Below are positions 7,658 to 17,637 of a stretch of DNA of 64,000 nucleotides, in pieces (position 1 is the stretch's first letter; every line of letters begins with the position of its first letter). Position numbers and translations under genes: made by a program. Location: the NCBI RefSeq assembly GCF_024746795.1, contig NZ_CP080524.1, forward strand, positions 2,644,001 through 2,708,000. The letters run 5' to 3'. Origin of the DNA: Mesorhizobium sp. AR10 (lineage in GTDB: Bacteria > Pseudomonadota > Alphaproteobacteria > Rhizobiales > Rhizobiaceae). Below the pieces are notes generated by a model that did no database searches, was not told where the DNA came from, and saw only the letters and a list, made by a program, of their open reading frames with translations.

Positions 7658-9364
7658 CTATATCCCGACCATCTCCCTGAGTTCCGGATTGAGTTCCGTG
7701 CGGACCTTACTCACGACCTGGGCGGCTTCGTCCTGCGTCTTGCCGCAGAGCAGCAGTGCCTGATCGGCCAGGCCCAGACTTGCTGCCAGATTTTCCGGGA
7801 ACACTGCAGTGGCACCGAACTGCGCAAAGCGAGCCATGTCGAGGTCGTCCTCAGCGGAGACAAGCGTGGCTGGCGGTGTGTCGACCTGTTTGACCTGATG
7901 CAGGATACGCTCCACCGCTTTGTCACGATCAAAGGTAATGACTACGAGTTGCGCCTGGTCCATGCCAGCGGCTTCGAGAACGCGGTGATGCCTCGCATCG
8001 CCGAACACGACCGCATGTCCTTGCCGACGCGCCGTCCGAAAACGCCCCAGATCAAGCTCGATCGCAATATAAGGGATGGCTGCGGATTCGAGGACGGTCG
8101 CAACCAGGCGGCCGACGCGACCGCAACCGCACAGAATGATATGGTCGTGGAGCCTGTTGCTCTCGGCTCGGATCGACACTTCCGTTCCCGCGAGGCGACG
8201 ATCGCGAAGCCCGAAGGGCCACTCGGCCCAGTGGTTGCGTTGTATGACGAGCGGGGCGACGCCCATCGTCAGAGCCAAGGCGAAAAGCACCGGCTGGCCT
8301 GTATCTGGTGACACGATTCCGGTCTGCAGCGCCAGCGTCATCAAAAGCAGGCCGAATTCACCGCCATGCGCAAGAATGACCGCGGCTCTTGCCGCCGCTT
8401 CACGATGCGTTCCAGAAATCAGGCTGGTCGTGAAGATGAGCGCAGCCTTTACCGGCAGAAGGACGAGCGCCCACAGTGCGATCGCCGCAGGGAAGCGCGC
8501 GATCACCGACAAATCGATACCCATGCCCACGCTGACGAAAAACAGACCCACCAGCACGTCACGGAACGGCCGGATGTCCTCCTCGACGCGGTGGCGAAAT
8601 TCGCTCTCGCCGATTACCATGCCGGCGACGAAGGCGCCGATCGGAGGCGCAAGGCCAGCGAGATGCATGGCATAAGCGGTCCCCAGCGAGGTCATTAGCG
8701 CCCACAGCAGGAACAGGTCGGGAGAGCGCGTCCTGAGAACGCCTGAGAACCCAAAATGGACCAGCGGCCGTGCGATAGCGGCGACAGCAGCAAGCGCTGC
8801 CGCCGCCACCGCCATTTGCTTCAGGATTCCGATGGCGCCCGGCGATCCCGCCCGGGACCAGACATCCACCAGGATAAGCAAGGGCAGCGTCGCCAGATCC
8901 TGGAAAACCAGCATGCCGAGCACAAGTCGTCCGTGGCGGCTGCTGACTTCGCCCTGATCGGCAAGCTGTTTCAATGTTACAGCGGTCGACGACATGGCGA
9001 CCGCACCGCCGATGAGAATTGCTGCTTGAAGGTGCTCGCCTGTCACAACGAGCCCGGTAGCCACCAGCGCCATCATGAGACCGACCTGCAGGCTGCCGGC
9101 AACCAGCACGTCCCGCCGCGCGCCGAGGATCGTTGGAATCGAGAATTCGAGCCCGACCATGAACATGAGGAAGATCAGGCCCAGTTCAGCCAGAAAACGC
9201 GTATTTTCTGCCGCTTCGATCAGACCCAAGCCGTGTGTTCCGAGGGCCACGCCGGCGAGTAGGTAGCCCATGGCCGCGGGCATGCGCAGTGAGGTGAAGA
9301 TCGCGACGGCCAAGCCGGATGCCCCGATGAGGATCAAGGTTCGGGCGAGCAGGACATCATCCAT
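7658..9364 (-). CDS. KefB-type cation:proton antiporter with TrkA-N domain
   Basis: A 568-residue monovalent cation:proton antiporter of the CPA2 family. About 12 transmembrane segments fill residues 1-385 (including FMVGLEFSIP, VFQDLATLPLL and GAFVAGMVIGES). They are followed by a cytoplasmic RCK/TrkA-N nucleotide-binding domain (about 405-530) with the Rossmann motif GCGRVGRLVA. The family mediates potassium efflux that acidifies the cytoplasm during electrophile stress. The gene starts at ATG 9364, 2 nt after the small SFPASDPPSW protein, in the operon that starts with the second BON gene. A KefB-type gene is also part of the transmissible stress-tolerance locus of enterobacteria. Confidence 0.9.
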   Translation of the reverse strand: MDDVLLARTLILIGASGLAVAIFTSLRMPAAMGYLLAGVALGTHGLGLIEAAENTRFLAELGLIFLMFMVGLEFSIPTILGARRDVLVAGSLQVGLMMALVATGLVVTGEHLQAAILIGGAVAMSSTAVTLKQLADQGEVSSRHGRLVLGMLVFQDLATLPLLILVDVWSRAGSPGAIGILKQMAVAAAALAAVAAIARPLVHFGFSGVLRTRSPDLFLLWALMTSLGTAYAMHLAGLAPPIGAFVAGMVIGESEFRHRVEEDIRPFRDVLVGLFFVSVGMGIDLSVIARFPAAIALWALVLLPVKAALIFTTSLISGTHREAAARAAVILAHGGEFGLLLMTLALQTGIVSPDTGQPVLFALALTMGVAPLVIQRNHWAEWPFGLRDRRLAGTEVSIRAESNRLHDHIILCGCGRVGRLVATVLESAAIPYIAIELDLGRFRTARRQGHAVVFGDARHHRVLEAAGMDQAQLVVITFDRDKAVERILHQVKQVDTPPATLVSAEDDLDMARFAQFGATAVFPENLAASLGLADQALLLCGKTQDEAAQVVSKVRTELNPELREMVGI

Positions 9365-9366
9365 TC

Positions 9367-9633
9367 TTATCGCGCCCGTCTGCGACGAGCGCGGCCTGGC
9401 GTGTCGGAATCAAGCGTGGGGCCAGGGCCCGAGGTGTTGGTCGGCGGATCAGCTTTCCGGGAAGCAGACTTTGCGGGCATTCCTTGTGCGGCAGGTGTGG
9501 CGGGCCGACCGAGACGCACCGGTATCCACGAGGGCGGATCACTCGCTGGAAAGGATTCTATGCCGGCCAACTCCACCGGGTCAGTATCCTCGGCTTCTAG
9601 GTGACCTCGTTTCTGTCTCGTCTTGCGGTTCAA
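9367..9633 (-). CDS. Small conserved protein with SFPASDPPSW motif
   Basis: An 88-residue basic protein. The central GIESFPASDPPSW segment matches a widespread family of small uncharacterised proteins carrying a FPASDPP motif. The start is a TTG at 9633 preceded by GAAGGAGACC, and the stop abuts the antiporter start. The C-terminal half is proline-, serine- and arginine-rich and likely disordered. It lies between the BON gene and the KefB-type antiporter and is probably co-transcribed with both. No function is known; because of the TTG start, automated annotation could miss it. Confidence 0.6.
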   Translation of the reverse strand: MNRKTRQKRGHLEAEDTDPVELAGIESFPASDPPSWIPVRLGRPATPAAQGMPAKSASRKADPPTNTSGPGPTLDSDTPGRARRRRAR

Positions 9634-9655
9634 GCTGCGGTCTCCTTCGTCGGTA

Positions 9656-9686
9656 GGCGGCCGGACCGAAGGACAGTCCGGCCGCC
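9656..9686 (-). terminator. Strong hairpin after the second BON gene (attenuator or terminator)
   Basis: A perfect 11-bp GC-rich stem (9656-9666 with 9676-9686) and 9-nt loop, 20 nt after the BON stop codon. There is no T-run on the minus strand, so it may stabilise the 3' end of the BON message or partly attenuate transcription into the antiporter genes instead of terminating fully. Confidence 0.55.
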
Positions 9687-9705
9687 CTCGATTGCTTCGT
9701 CCGAT

Positions 9706-10359
9706 TCACGGAGAAATAGTGATCCGGTTTTCAACCTTGGTGACGCCGGGCGCCCGCCACGCGGCGCGCTCGGCTTCCTGTCGTTCCGCCCAGGAACGCA
9801 CCGTGCCGGTCAGGACCACCTCGCCGCCGCTCGCGGAAACGGAAACGCGATCCGCGTCGACTTCCGCCATGCGCTTCAGTGCGTCCTCGATCTTGGCCTT
9901 GATCTCCGAAGGAGCGACGCGCGGTTTCAAGACCACCAGGTTCGAGATGCCTTTGACGCCCTTGACCTTTCGCACGACCGATTCGGCTCGGTTGCGCTGA
10001 TATTCCCACTCGGCATTGCCTTCGAGTGTGACCCAGCCGTTCTTCACAACGACTTTGATATTCTCATGGGAGTAGGGAAGCTCGTCCTTGATAGCCTCGA
10101 CGGCGGCGCGGGCTATCTCCGGATCGGTCCTTTCGTTGCCGGAAGGCAGCCGAACCTCGATGTCATTGGCAACGCCAAGCACGCCCTTGACGCGTTTCGT
10201 TGCTTTCTCCGCCTGGTATTTTTGGCTGTAGCTGCGGACAAAGCCACTCAGCGTGACGACGCCATTTTTTACTGCTACGCCGATATCGGAGGCGTCGATG
10301 TCGGGATCCCATTTGAGTTCGCTTTCCACGTCATGCTTGATGTCGCTATCCAGTCTCAT
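9706..10359 (-). CDS. Triple BON-domain protein, paralogue
   Basis: A 217-residue protein with three BON domains, colinear with the one at 5625-6278 (shared segments VESEL-WDPD, VRSWAER and PGVTKV-NRITI). I chose ATG 10359 because GGAGG lies 9 nt upstream; the frame is open 23 codons further but without support. There is no signal peptide. The box at 10455 lies 95 nt upstream. It heads the BON, small protein, antiporter and monooxygenase run. Two equal-length BON paralogues, each heading its own stress operon, point to duplication within the island. Confidence 0.88.
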   Translation of the reverse strand: MRLDSDIKHDVESELKWDPDIDASDIGVAVKNGVVTLSGFVRSYSQKYQAEKATKRVKGVLGVANDIEVRLPSGNERTDPEIARAAVEAIKDELPYSHENIKVVVKNGWVTLEGNAEWEYQRNRAESVVRKVKGVKGISNLVVLKPRVAPSEIKAKIEDALKRMAEVDADRVSVSASGGEVVLTGTVRSWAERQEAERAAWRAPGVTKVENRITISP

Positions 10360-10454
10360 GTCGCAATCCTCCGTTCTGGGCTGATGGGCTGTGCTGCGTG
10401 AAGCGAATTCCGCTTGGCAGTCCGGCAAGACTATTTCGCTTGCAGCTGCGTGCG

Positions 10455-10468
10455 TTGACGGCTGTCAG
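10455..10468. promoter_or_regulatory. FixK/FNR-like palindromic box, copy 4
   Basis: TTGACGGCTGTCAG followed by TTTC, 95 nt upstream of the second BON gene (10359, minus) and downstream of the hsp20 operon terminator. Same orientation and flanks (GCG before, TTT after) as the copies at 6371 and 23181. Confidence 0.65.
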
Positions 10469-10509
10469 TTTCACGGGATCAGTTGCTTTTGCGCGTCCAA
10501 GAAGAAAAA

Positions 10510-10536
10510 GCCCGCCGCTGGACGAAAGCGGCGGGC
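10510..10536 (-). terminator. Rho-independent terminator of the hsp20 operon
   Basis: A perfect 10-bp stem GCCCGCCGCT/AGCGGCGGGC (10510-10519 with 10527-10536), 7-nt loop, followed on the minus strand by CTTTTTCTTCTT. It lies 29 nt after the last hsp20 stop codon. Confidence 0.9.
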
Positions 10537-10564
10537 AGTGAGGCGGGGACGGGACAGAGGGAGA

Positions 10565-11068
10565 TCAACCCGCCTGGACAGGGATTCGCTTCATGTCGGA
10601 CTGCGTTTCGGCAGATTTCGGGATCGCCACCGTGAGAACGCCATTCTTGAACGTGGCTTTGGCGGCATCCGGCTCGATGCCTTCAGGCAGGGGGACAACG
10701 CGTTCGACGAGACCGTAGATCCGCTCTCTGACCGAAACGCCATCCTCTTCTGTTTTGCGGTCGCTCTTCTTCTCGCCCCGGATTCGCAAATGTCCGTCGT
10801 CGACGGTCACATCCACATCCGATTCGGTCATCCCCGGCAATTCTGCCGCGACAGTCACGACTTTTCCGTCGTCACTGACGTCGATGCGAACGGCGTCGGT
10901 CTGATTCTGTTGTCCGAAATCGGAAAGAGGAATCGAGAACATGCGCCAGAAATTGTCGAAGGCGCGCTCGACATCCAGTTGCAGAGCGCCGACCGGGTCG
11001 ATGTTTCTGGTTCGCGCAGGGACATCTCGTCTGGAGCCGCGCCATGGCACGAGATCGGTGATCTTCAT
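10565..11068 (-). CDS. Small heat-shock protein (Hsp20/alpha-crystallin), copy 1
   Basis: A 167-residue ATP-independent holdase chaperone. The alpha-crystallin domain spans about residues 58-150 with the hallmark AELPGM early and the FKNGVLTVAIPK beta-strand near the end. Its N-terminal arm (residues 1-57) resembles that of Hsp20-family proteins associated with a DVPAR-type start. It is the third gene of a three-hsp20 operon running from 11919, separated from the second by 13 nt, and ends at a strong terminator. It likely holds unfolding proteins for the DnaK-GrpE-CbpA machine encoded next door. Confidence 0.92.
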   Translation of the reverse strand: MKITDLVPWRGSRRDVPARTRNIDPVGALQLDVERAFDNFWRMFSIPLSDFGQQNQTDAVRIDVSDDGKVVTVAAELPGMTESDVDVTVDDGHLRIRGEKKSDRKTEEDGVSVRERIYGLVERVVPLPEGIEPDAAKATFKNGVLTVAIPKSAETQSDMKRIPVQAG

Positions 11069-11081
11069 CGCACAATCTCCC

Positions 11082-11465
11082 TTATGCAGCTTTGACGCTG
11101 ATCTTGGCAGCCGGCGAAGGCGCCGCTTTCGGAAGGGTCAGCCGAAGCACGCCGTCCTTGAACACGGCCTCGATTTTCGCCGTGTCGATCGGCTCGGAAA
11201 CCGTGAAGCTCCGTTCATAGCTGCCGTCGCGGTATTCCGCATGGAGCAGCGCATAGCCTTCCGGCGCACTGGACGCCGAACGCGCCGCGATATGCAGGAC
11301 GCGCTTGTCCAGAGTGACGTCGAGGCTGTCCGGATCTGCGCCGGGCATGTCCAGCACCATCAATACACTGTCCGCGGTCTCGATAATGTCTGTCGGCGGC
11401 GTGAAGACAGGGTCAGCCCGCGTCGCTTCCGCCGGCACGGTTCCATTGGTTTCCTGGTCGGTCAT
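11082..11465 (-). CDS. Small heat-shock protein (Hsp20), copy 2
   Basis: A 127-residue Hsp20. After a short N-terminal arm the alpha-crystallin domain (about residues 25-120) includes LDMPGADPDSLDV and FKDGVLRLTLPKA. I chose ATG 11465 because GAGGAG lies 9 nt upstream; further open frame upstream overlaps copy 3 in another phase. It lacks a long C-terminal IXI tail, ending KISVKAA. The three hsp20 copies differ considerably in sequence, suggesting hetero-oligomers or different clients and not a recent triplication. Confidence 0.9.
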   Translation of the reverse strand: MTDQETNGTVPAEATRADPVFTPPTDIIETADSVLMVLDMPGADPDSLDVTLDKRVLHIAARSASSAPEGYALLHAEYRDGSYERSFTVSEPIDTAKIEAVFKDGVLRLTLPKAAPSPAAKISVKAA

Positions 11466-11478
11466 GGCTGCGTTCTCC

Positions 11479-11919
11479 TCAAGAGCGGCTGACGTTGATC
11501 TTGTGCGGCTTGTCGGCCTCCGGCCGCGGTAAATCGAGCCGCAGCACACCATTTCGGAATTTGGCCGTGGCTTGGTCGCCGTCGACATGGAACGGCAGGA
11601 CGAGGTTGCGCGCGAAGGCGCCAGTGACGCGCTCCTGGCGGTGGACGATAGCACCGTCCGCCAGAGGTTCGGCCGGGCGGCCGCCGCGCAGCGTCACCGT
11701 GTTCTGATGCACGGCGATGTCGAGTTCCTCCGGCGCGACGCCCGGGATCTCGGCTGTGACCACGGCTCCGTCGGTTCCAGTCCAGATGTTCATCAGGGGA
11801 AATTCGGGGGCTGCTGCAAGCCGCAGATTGTCAAGCAACCGGCTCACGTCCCGCTGCGCGAAGCGCATCTGTCGAACAGGGTCAAACCAGCGTCCCGTGT
11901 TTTCAAGGTAGTTGAGCAT
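11479..11919 (-). CDS. Small heat-shock protein (Hsp20), copy 3, first in operon
   Basis: A 146-residue Hsp20 with an N-terminal arm (residues 1-40), then an alpha-crystallin domain with AEIPGVAPEELDI and FRNGVLRLDLPRP, ending with a KINV tail. It is the first gene of the three-hsp20 unit, 75 nt downstream of the box at 11995. Its stop lies 13 nt before the start of copy 2, so the ribosome binding site of copy 2 overlaps its last codons. No ROSE-type RNA thermometer was recognised in the short leader; control by the box is the visible signal. Confidence 0.92.
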   Translation of the reverse strand: MLNYLENTGRWFDPVRQMRFAQRDVSRLLDNLRLAAAPEFPLMNIWTGTDGAVVTAEIPGVAPEELDIAVHQNTVTLRGGRPAEPLADGAIVHRQERVTGAFARNLVLPFHVDGDQATAKFRNGVLRLDLPRPEADKPHKINVSRS

Positions 11920-11994
11920 GCCATTTTCTCCCTTTCAGAGCCGCACGACGCAGCAATGTTCGAGGGATGATGCATCCACATCCTGTGAGCGGCA

Positions 11995-12008
11995 TTGATG
12001 ACCGTCAG
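11995..12008. promoter_or_regulatory. FixK/FNR-like palindromic box, copy 5
   Basis: TTGATGACCGTCAG, identical to the copy at 6371, lies between divergent chaperone units: 75 nt before the hsp20 operon (11919, minus) and 106 nt before cbpA (12115, plus). A CATCAT-type -10 lies at about the expected distance on the hsp20 side. Confidence 0.65.
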
Positions 12009-12114
12009 TTTGAGGTTGAGGGAATTCGGCTAATTGCTATCGGCGTCCCGATGCCATTCGAATGGCCTTCACCTACGGGGCGTTCGCAAAAAAGGGGGCC
12101 CGGCGGAAATCCCG

Positions 12115-13026
12115 ATGAGTGGCGGCGATCCCTACGAACTCCTTGGCGTCAAACGCGATGCTTCGCAGAAGGAAATCCAGGCGGCCTATCGTCGTCGGGC
12201 AAAGAAGCTGCATCCTGATCTCAATCCCGGTAACAAGCAGGCGGAACAGGACTTCAAGGACCTGTCCGCGGCTTACGAAATTCTGCGCGATGAGGAAAAA
12301 CGCGGCCGCTTCGATCGCGGCGAGATCGACGCGACGGGCTCGGAAAAGCCTCAGCGCCGCTATTATCGCGACTTCGCTGAAGCCGGAACAGGCGCGGGAA
12401 CCTACGAAAACGGCGCCGGCTTCGCGGATTTCGGCGCCGACGACATCTTTTCGCAATTCTTCTCCCAGCGCGGGCGACAAGGTTTCCGCATGCGTGGCGC
12501 CGACGCGCGGTATTCGATGGAGATCGACTTCCTCGACGCGGTGAACGGCGGCACGCGCCAGGTGACGCTACCCGACGGCAAAACGCTGGACATCCGCATT
12601 CCACCCGGCGCGCGGGACGGGCAGAGGCTCAGGCTGCGCGGGAAGGGCGGTGCCGGCGAAGGCGGCGCGGAGACCGGCGATGCTCTGATCGAACTCCATG
12701 TGCGCGCTCATCCCTTCTACCGGCGCGAGGGTGACGACATCCGCTTCGACCTGCCGATCTCGCTTGCCGAGGCGGTGCTTGGCGGCAAGCTCAGGGTGCC
12801 GACGCCCGTCGGGCCGGTGGTCGCGAATGTGCCCGAGAATTCGTCGAGCGGCAGGACGCTGCGCCTGAAGGGAAAGGGCGTCGCCCGGCGAAACGGCGAC
12901 CGCGGCGACGTCTATGCGACGCTAAAGATCGTGCTTCCGGAAAAGGCGGATCCTGACCTGAAGGCATTCGTTAGCGGCTGGACGGCCGGCAAGTTATACA
13001 ATCCACGGCAGGCGATGGGGGTATAG
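12115..13026 (+). CDS. cbpA: Curved-DNA-binding protein CbpA, DnaJ-family co-chaperone
   Basis: A 303-residue class II J-protein. The J-domain spans residues 1-70 (PYELLGVKRDAS, HPD in KKLHPDLNPG). It is followed by a short Gly/Phe-type linker and two C-terminal beta-domains (residues about 130-300, with PPGARDGQRLRLRGKGG and RLKGKG). The cysteine-rich zinc finger of DnaJ is absent, which identifies it as CbpA. It stimulates DnaK ATPase and delivers clients. I chose ATG 12115 because the J-domain begins at once; upstream frame has no domain. cbpM follows directly after its stop codon, and dnaK-grpE lies convergent downstream. Confidence 0.92.
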   Translation: MSGGDPYELLGVKRDASQKEIQAAYRRRAKKLHPDLNPGNKQAEQDFKDLSAAYEILRDEEKRGRFDRGEIDATGSEKPQRRYYRDFAEAGTGAGTYENGAGFADFGADDIFSQFFSQRGRQGFRMRGADARYSMEIDFLDAVNGGTRQVTLPDGKTLDIRIPPGARDGQRLRLRGKGGAGEGGAETGDALIELHVRAHPFYRREGDDIRFDLPISLAEAVLGGKLRVPTPVGPVVANVPENSSSGRTLRLKGKGVARRNGDRGDVYATLKIVLPEKADPDLKAFVSGWTAGKLYNPRQAMGV

Positions 13027-13389
13027 ATGCTCGGCTATCAAAAGTTTGCTCGACATGCTCATATTGAGACAAAGAGGCTGCGCTTTTTCATCGACCGGGG
13101 CTGGATATCGCCGAAGGTGATCGACGGACACCCGGTGTTCCGCGACGTCGACATGGCGCGCGCCAACCTGATAGCCGATCTCACCAACGAACTGGGTATC
13201 AACGACGAAGGCGTCGACGTTGTGCTGGAGTTGCTCGACCAACTCTACGGCCTGCGCCTTGCCTTCGGCACCCTGATCGACGCGTTGGAGGTTCAACCGC
13301 GGGGGATCAAGCGCCATGTCGTGAATGACGCGCAGAAGCTGAAGGCATTAACTTACCGGCGATCGCGCGCTGGTCGACCTGCGCTATGA
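13027..13389 (+). CDS. cbpM: Chaperone modulator CbpM
   Basis: A 120-residue MerR-HTH-like adaptor. In E. coli CbpM binds the J-domain of CbpA and inhibits its co-chaperone and DNA-binding activity. Visible features are the HIETKRLRFFIDRGWI segment, a predicted MerR-like helix pair, and the leucine-rich INDEGVDVVLELLDQLYGLR helix. The ATG immediately follows the cbpA stop codon, giving tight co-translation and matched stoichiometry. The arginine-rich C-terminal tail after residue about 95 is less conserved. It converges with grpE 125 nt downstream. Confidence 0.88.
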   Translation: MLGYQKFARHAHIETKRLRFFIDRGWISPKVIDGHPVFRDVDMARANLIADLTNELGINDEGVDVVLELLDQLYGLRLAFGTLIDALEVQPRGIKRHVVNDAQKLKALTYRRSRAGRPAL

Positions 13390-13514
13390 TGATGAACGCG
13401 GTTGAGACCCTTCTTGAACTGCAAGTATCTCCGCTTAGGCGACTTCCCTCGCCATCTCTTGATCGTTGGAATTCACAAGAGCCAATTCATCGTGCAGCCA
13501 AGTCGCCCATTCTG

Positions 13515-16110
<2,596 letters not shown>

Positions 16111-16758
16111 TCAGTGGTGCGCCAATGGTTCGCTGCCGAGCCACGGATCAGGCTTGAATTTCGAGAGCGGCAGGTCGTCCAGCCGCTTGTCGATTTCGAT
16201 TTCGTGCACGCGGATCCCCTCGCCACCGAACTTTGCCAGTATTTCCTGCGCTTCGGTCTCCCTTTCCGGGTTGCGCGCGCGCGCCCAAAGGACGATTCCG
16301 CCCGACATAAGTTGCAGTTCCAAATCTTCGGCCTGCTTCCTTCCAAGCAGGTGTATGGCGGTCGCGCCGAACCCCGCACCGATGGTCCCGGCTGCGACTG
16401 CTGCAGCCGCGACGAGCGCCAGGCTGCCGCCCGACGCGATCACGGTCATGGCGGCGCTTGCAGCGCCCAGATAGAATAGAATGCCGGCGACACCGGCGGT
16501 TGCGGTCGTGATATCGTCGCGGGCGATATAGGCGCGCCGGGGCGTTCCTGGAACGTCGGCGATTTCGTCAGACGGCACATAAAGTGCGCCCAGTCGCTGC
16601 CGAACTGTTTCGATATTGCTCATGACGTCGATTTGACTGCGGTCGAACCCGGCTTGGAGCAATGCCTTGATAGCGTCTTCAAGGATATCCTGTCTGTGGA
16701 AAACCGCCGCGACCTCCCGAACCTTGTGTTGTGCGATGACATCATCGTTTGAATCCAT
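16111..16758 (-). CDS. Stress-associated membrane protein with YflT-like N-terminus
   Basis: A protein of about 215 residues. The N-terminal domain (AAVFHRQDILEDAIKALLQAG, residues about 15-75) resembles the heat-induced stress protein YflT/general stress protein fold. Two hydrophobic, alanine- and glycine-rich segments follow (about 90-150, glycine-zipper-like), then a C-terminal ferredoxin-like half (LMSGGIVLWARARN...ETEAQEILAKFGGEGIRVHEIE). I chose ATG 16758, which has GGGAGA upstream, over a TTG five codons earlier. The box at 16838 lies 79 nt upstream. The topology suggests an inner-membrane protein with both ends in the cytoplasm. Function unknown. Confidence 0.75.
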   Translation of the reverse strand: MDSNDDVIAQHKVREVAAVFHRQDILEDAIKALLQAGFDRSQIDVMSNIETVRQRLGALYVPSDEIADVPGTPRRAYIARDDITTATAGVAGILFYLGAASAAMTVIASGGSLALVAAAAVAAGTIGAGFGATAIHLLGRKQAEDLELQLMSGGIVLWARARNPERETEAQEILAKFGGEGIRVHEIEIDKRLDDLPLSKFKPDPWLGSEPLAHH

Positions 16759-16837
16759 GGCGGCATCTCCCAATCAATCGGCGGGCTGCTGAGTAAAGCC
16801 TAGCGAAGGAGATTCCGGCAGTAACGCTCGGCGCGCT

Positions 16838-16851
16838 TTGACGATCGTCAT
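16838..16851. promoter_or_regulatory. FixK/FNR-like palindromic box, copy 7
   Basis: TTGACGATCGTCAT followed by TTTCTCC, 79 nt upstream of the membrane stress protein gene (16758, minus). The inner ten bases are a perfect palindrome (TGACGATCGTCA). Confidence 0.65.
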
Positions 16852-16863
16852 TTTCTCCTATGG

Positions 16864-16914
16864 GAAATTGTCCTAAATCTACCGAAATTGTCCTAAATCT
16901 ACTCCTAAATCTAC
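16864..16914. repeat. Short tandem repeat, 20-bp period
   Basis: GAAATTGTCCTAAATCTAC occurs at 16864-16882 and 16884-16902, followed by a truncated third copy (TCCTAAATCTAC) at 16903-16914. It is AT-rich against a GC-rich background and sits between the box for the minus-strand stress gene and the plus-strand kinase cassette. It might be an operator array or a slippage product. Confidence 0.7.
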
Positions 16915-17122
16915 ACTGGCGTGATAGGGCGATAGGCGGAAAACCTTTTACGGACGGGTGGCCGCCGGTTCGGCGCGAATGTCTGAAATGTCTGATTTGA
17001 TACTAATATTAACGTTGTGTTGTATCTTCGGCTCAATAGTGCTGCGTAGCCATCTGCCTGCCGAACGGATCGATAAGGCAGGACTTGTGCCGACATGAGG
17101 GCGGGGCGCAGGGATTCGGAAG

Positions 17123-17580
17123 ATGGGTAGGACCGTGAATTTGGCGGGATCGGCAACCGACTGCCGCCGTGACGTTTGTCCGTCTGTTAACGGTTGGGAC
17201 GAAGCGTTCAAGATTCTAGTTCCTTTCATGAAGGAAGGGGTGGAACGCGGCGACAAGCCGTGCAAATCCTCGATAGGCGCAAACCGGCGGACCGCATCAG
17301 CCGCAGGCATCGACGTGCAACCCGAGACCGGCCTCACGCGGCTCTGGGCAAACATGGAGTGGGCACGGCAGGATTTCCCAGGCGTTCACCACTGTCCGGA
17401 GCATGAATCGCGGCTCGATGTGTTGCCACTTCACGAGTTGCCACTTTACGAGATGGCGACAATCTGCACCTGCGGTTTGACGCTGATCGTCGATTGGGCA
17501 CCGCCCTTACGCGATTTTGGGCGGCATCGTGCGCGAGAATCCGTTTCTATGTGCCGCCTTCGCAAACTCATCGCTTGAAA
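17123..17580 (+). pseudogene. Decayed MEDS-domain sensor gene
   Basis: The opening (MGRTVNLAGSATDCRRDVC...DEAFKILVPFMKEGVERGDK) matches the start of MEDS-domain proteins (DcmR-type sensory domain). The AGIDV element then joins directly to a TRLWANMEWARQDFPGV segment, so about 45-50 codons of the normal domain are missing. The final part (GGIVRENPFLCAAFA) reads in a different frame from about 17495. It is thus a remnant with an internal deletion and a frameshift. It lies just upstream of the histidine kinase; MEDS domains often occur in or beside sensor kinases, so this may be the lost sensory input of the cassette. Confidence 0.65.
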
Positions 17581-17637
17581 GAGCGCCGGCCAAGGCCCGA
17601 TGTCCGCCGGCATCACTGGCAAGGTAGGGAGCGTAGA

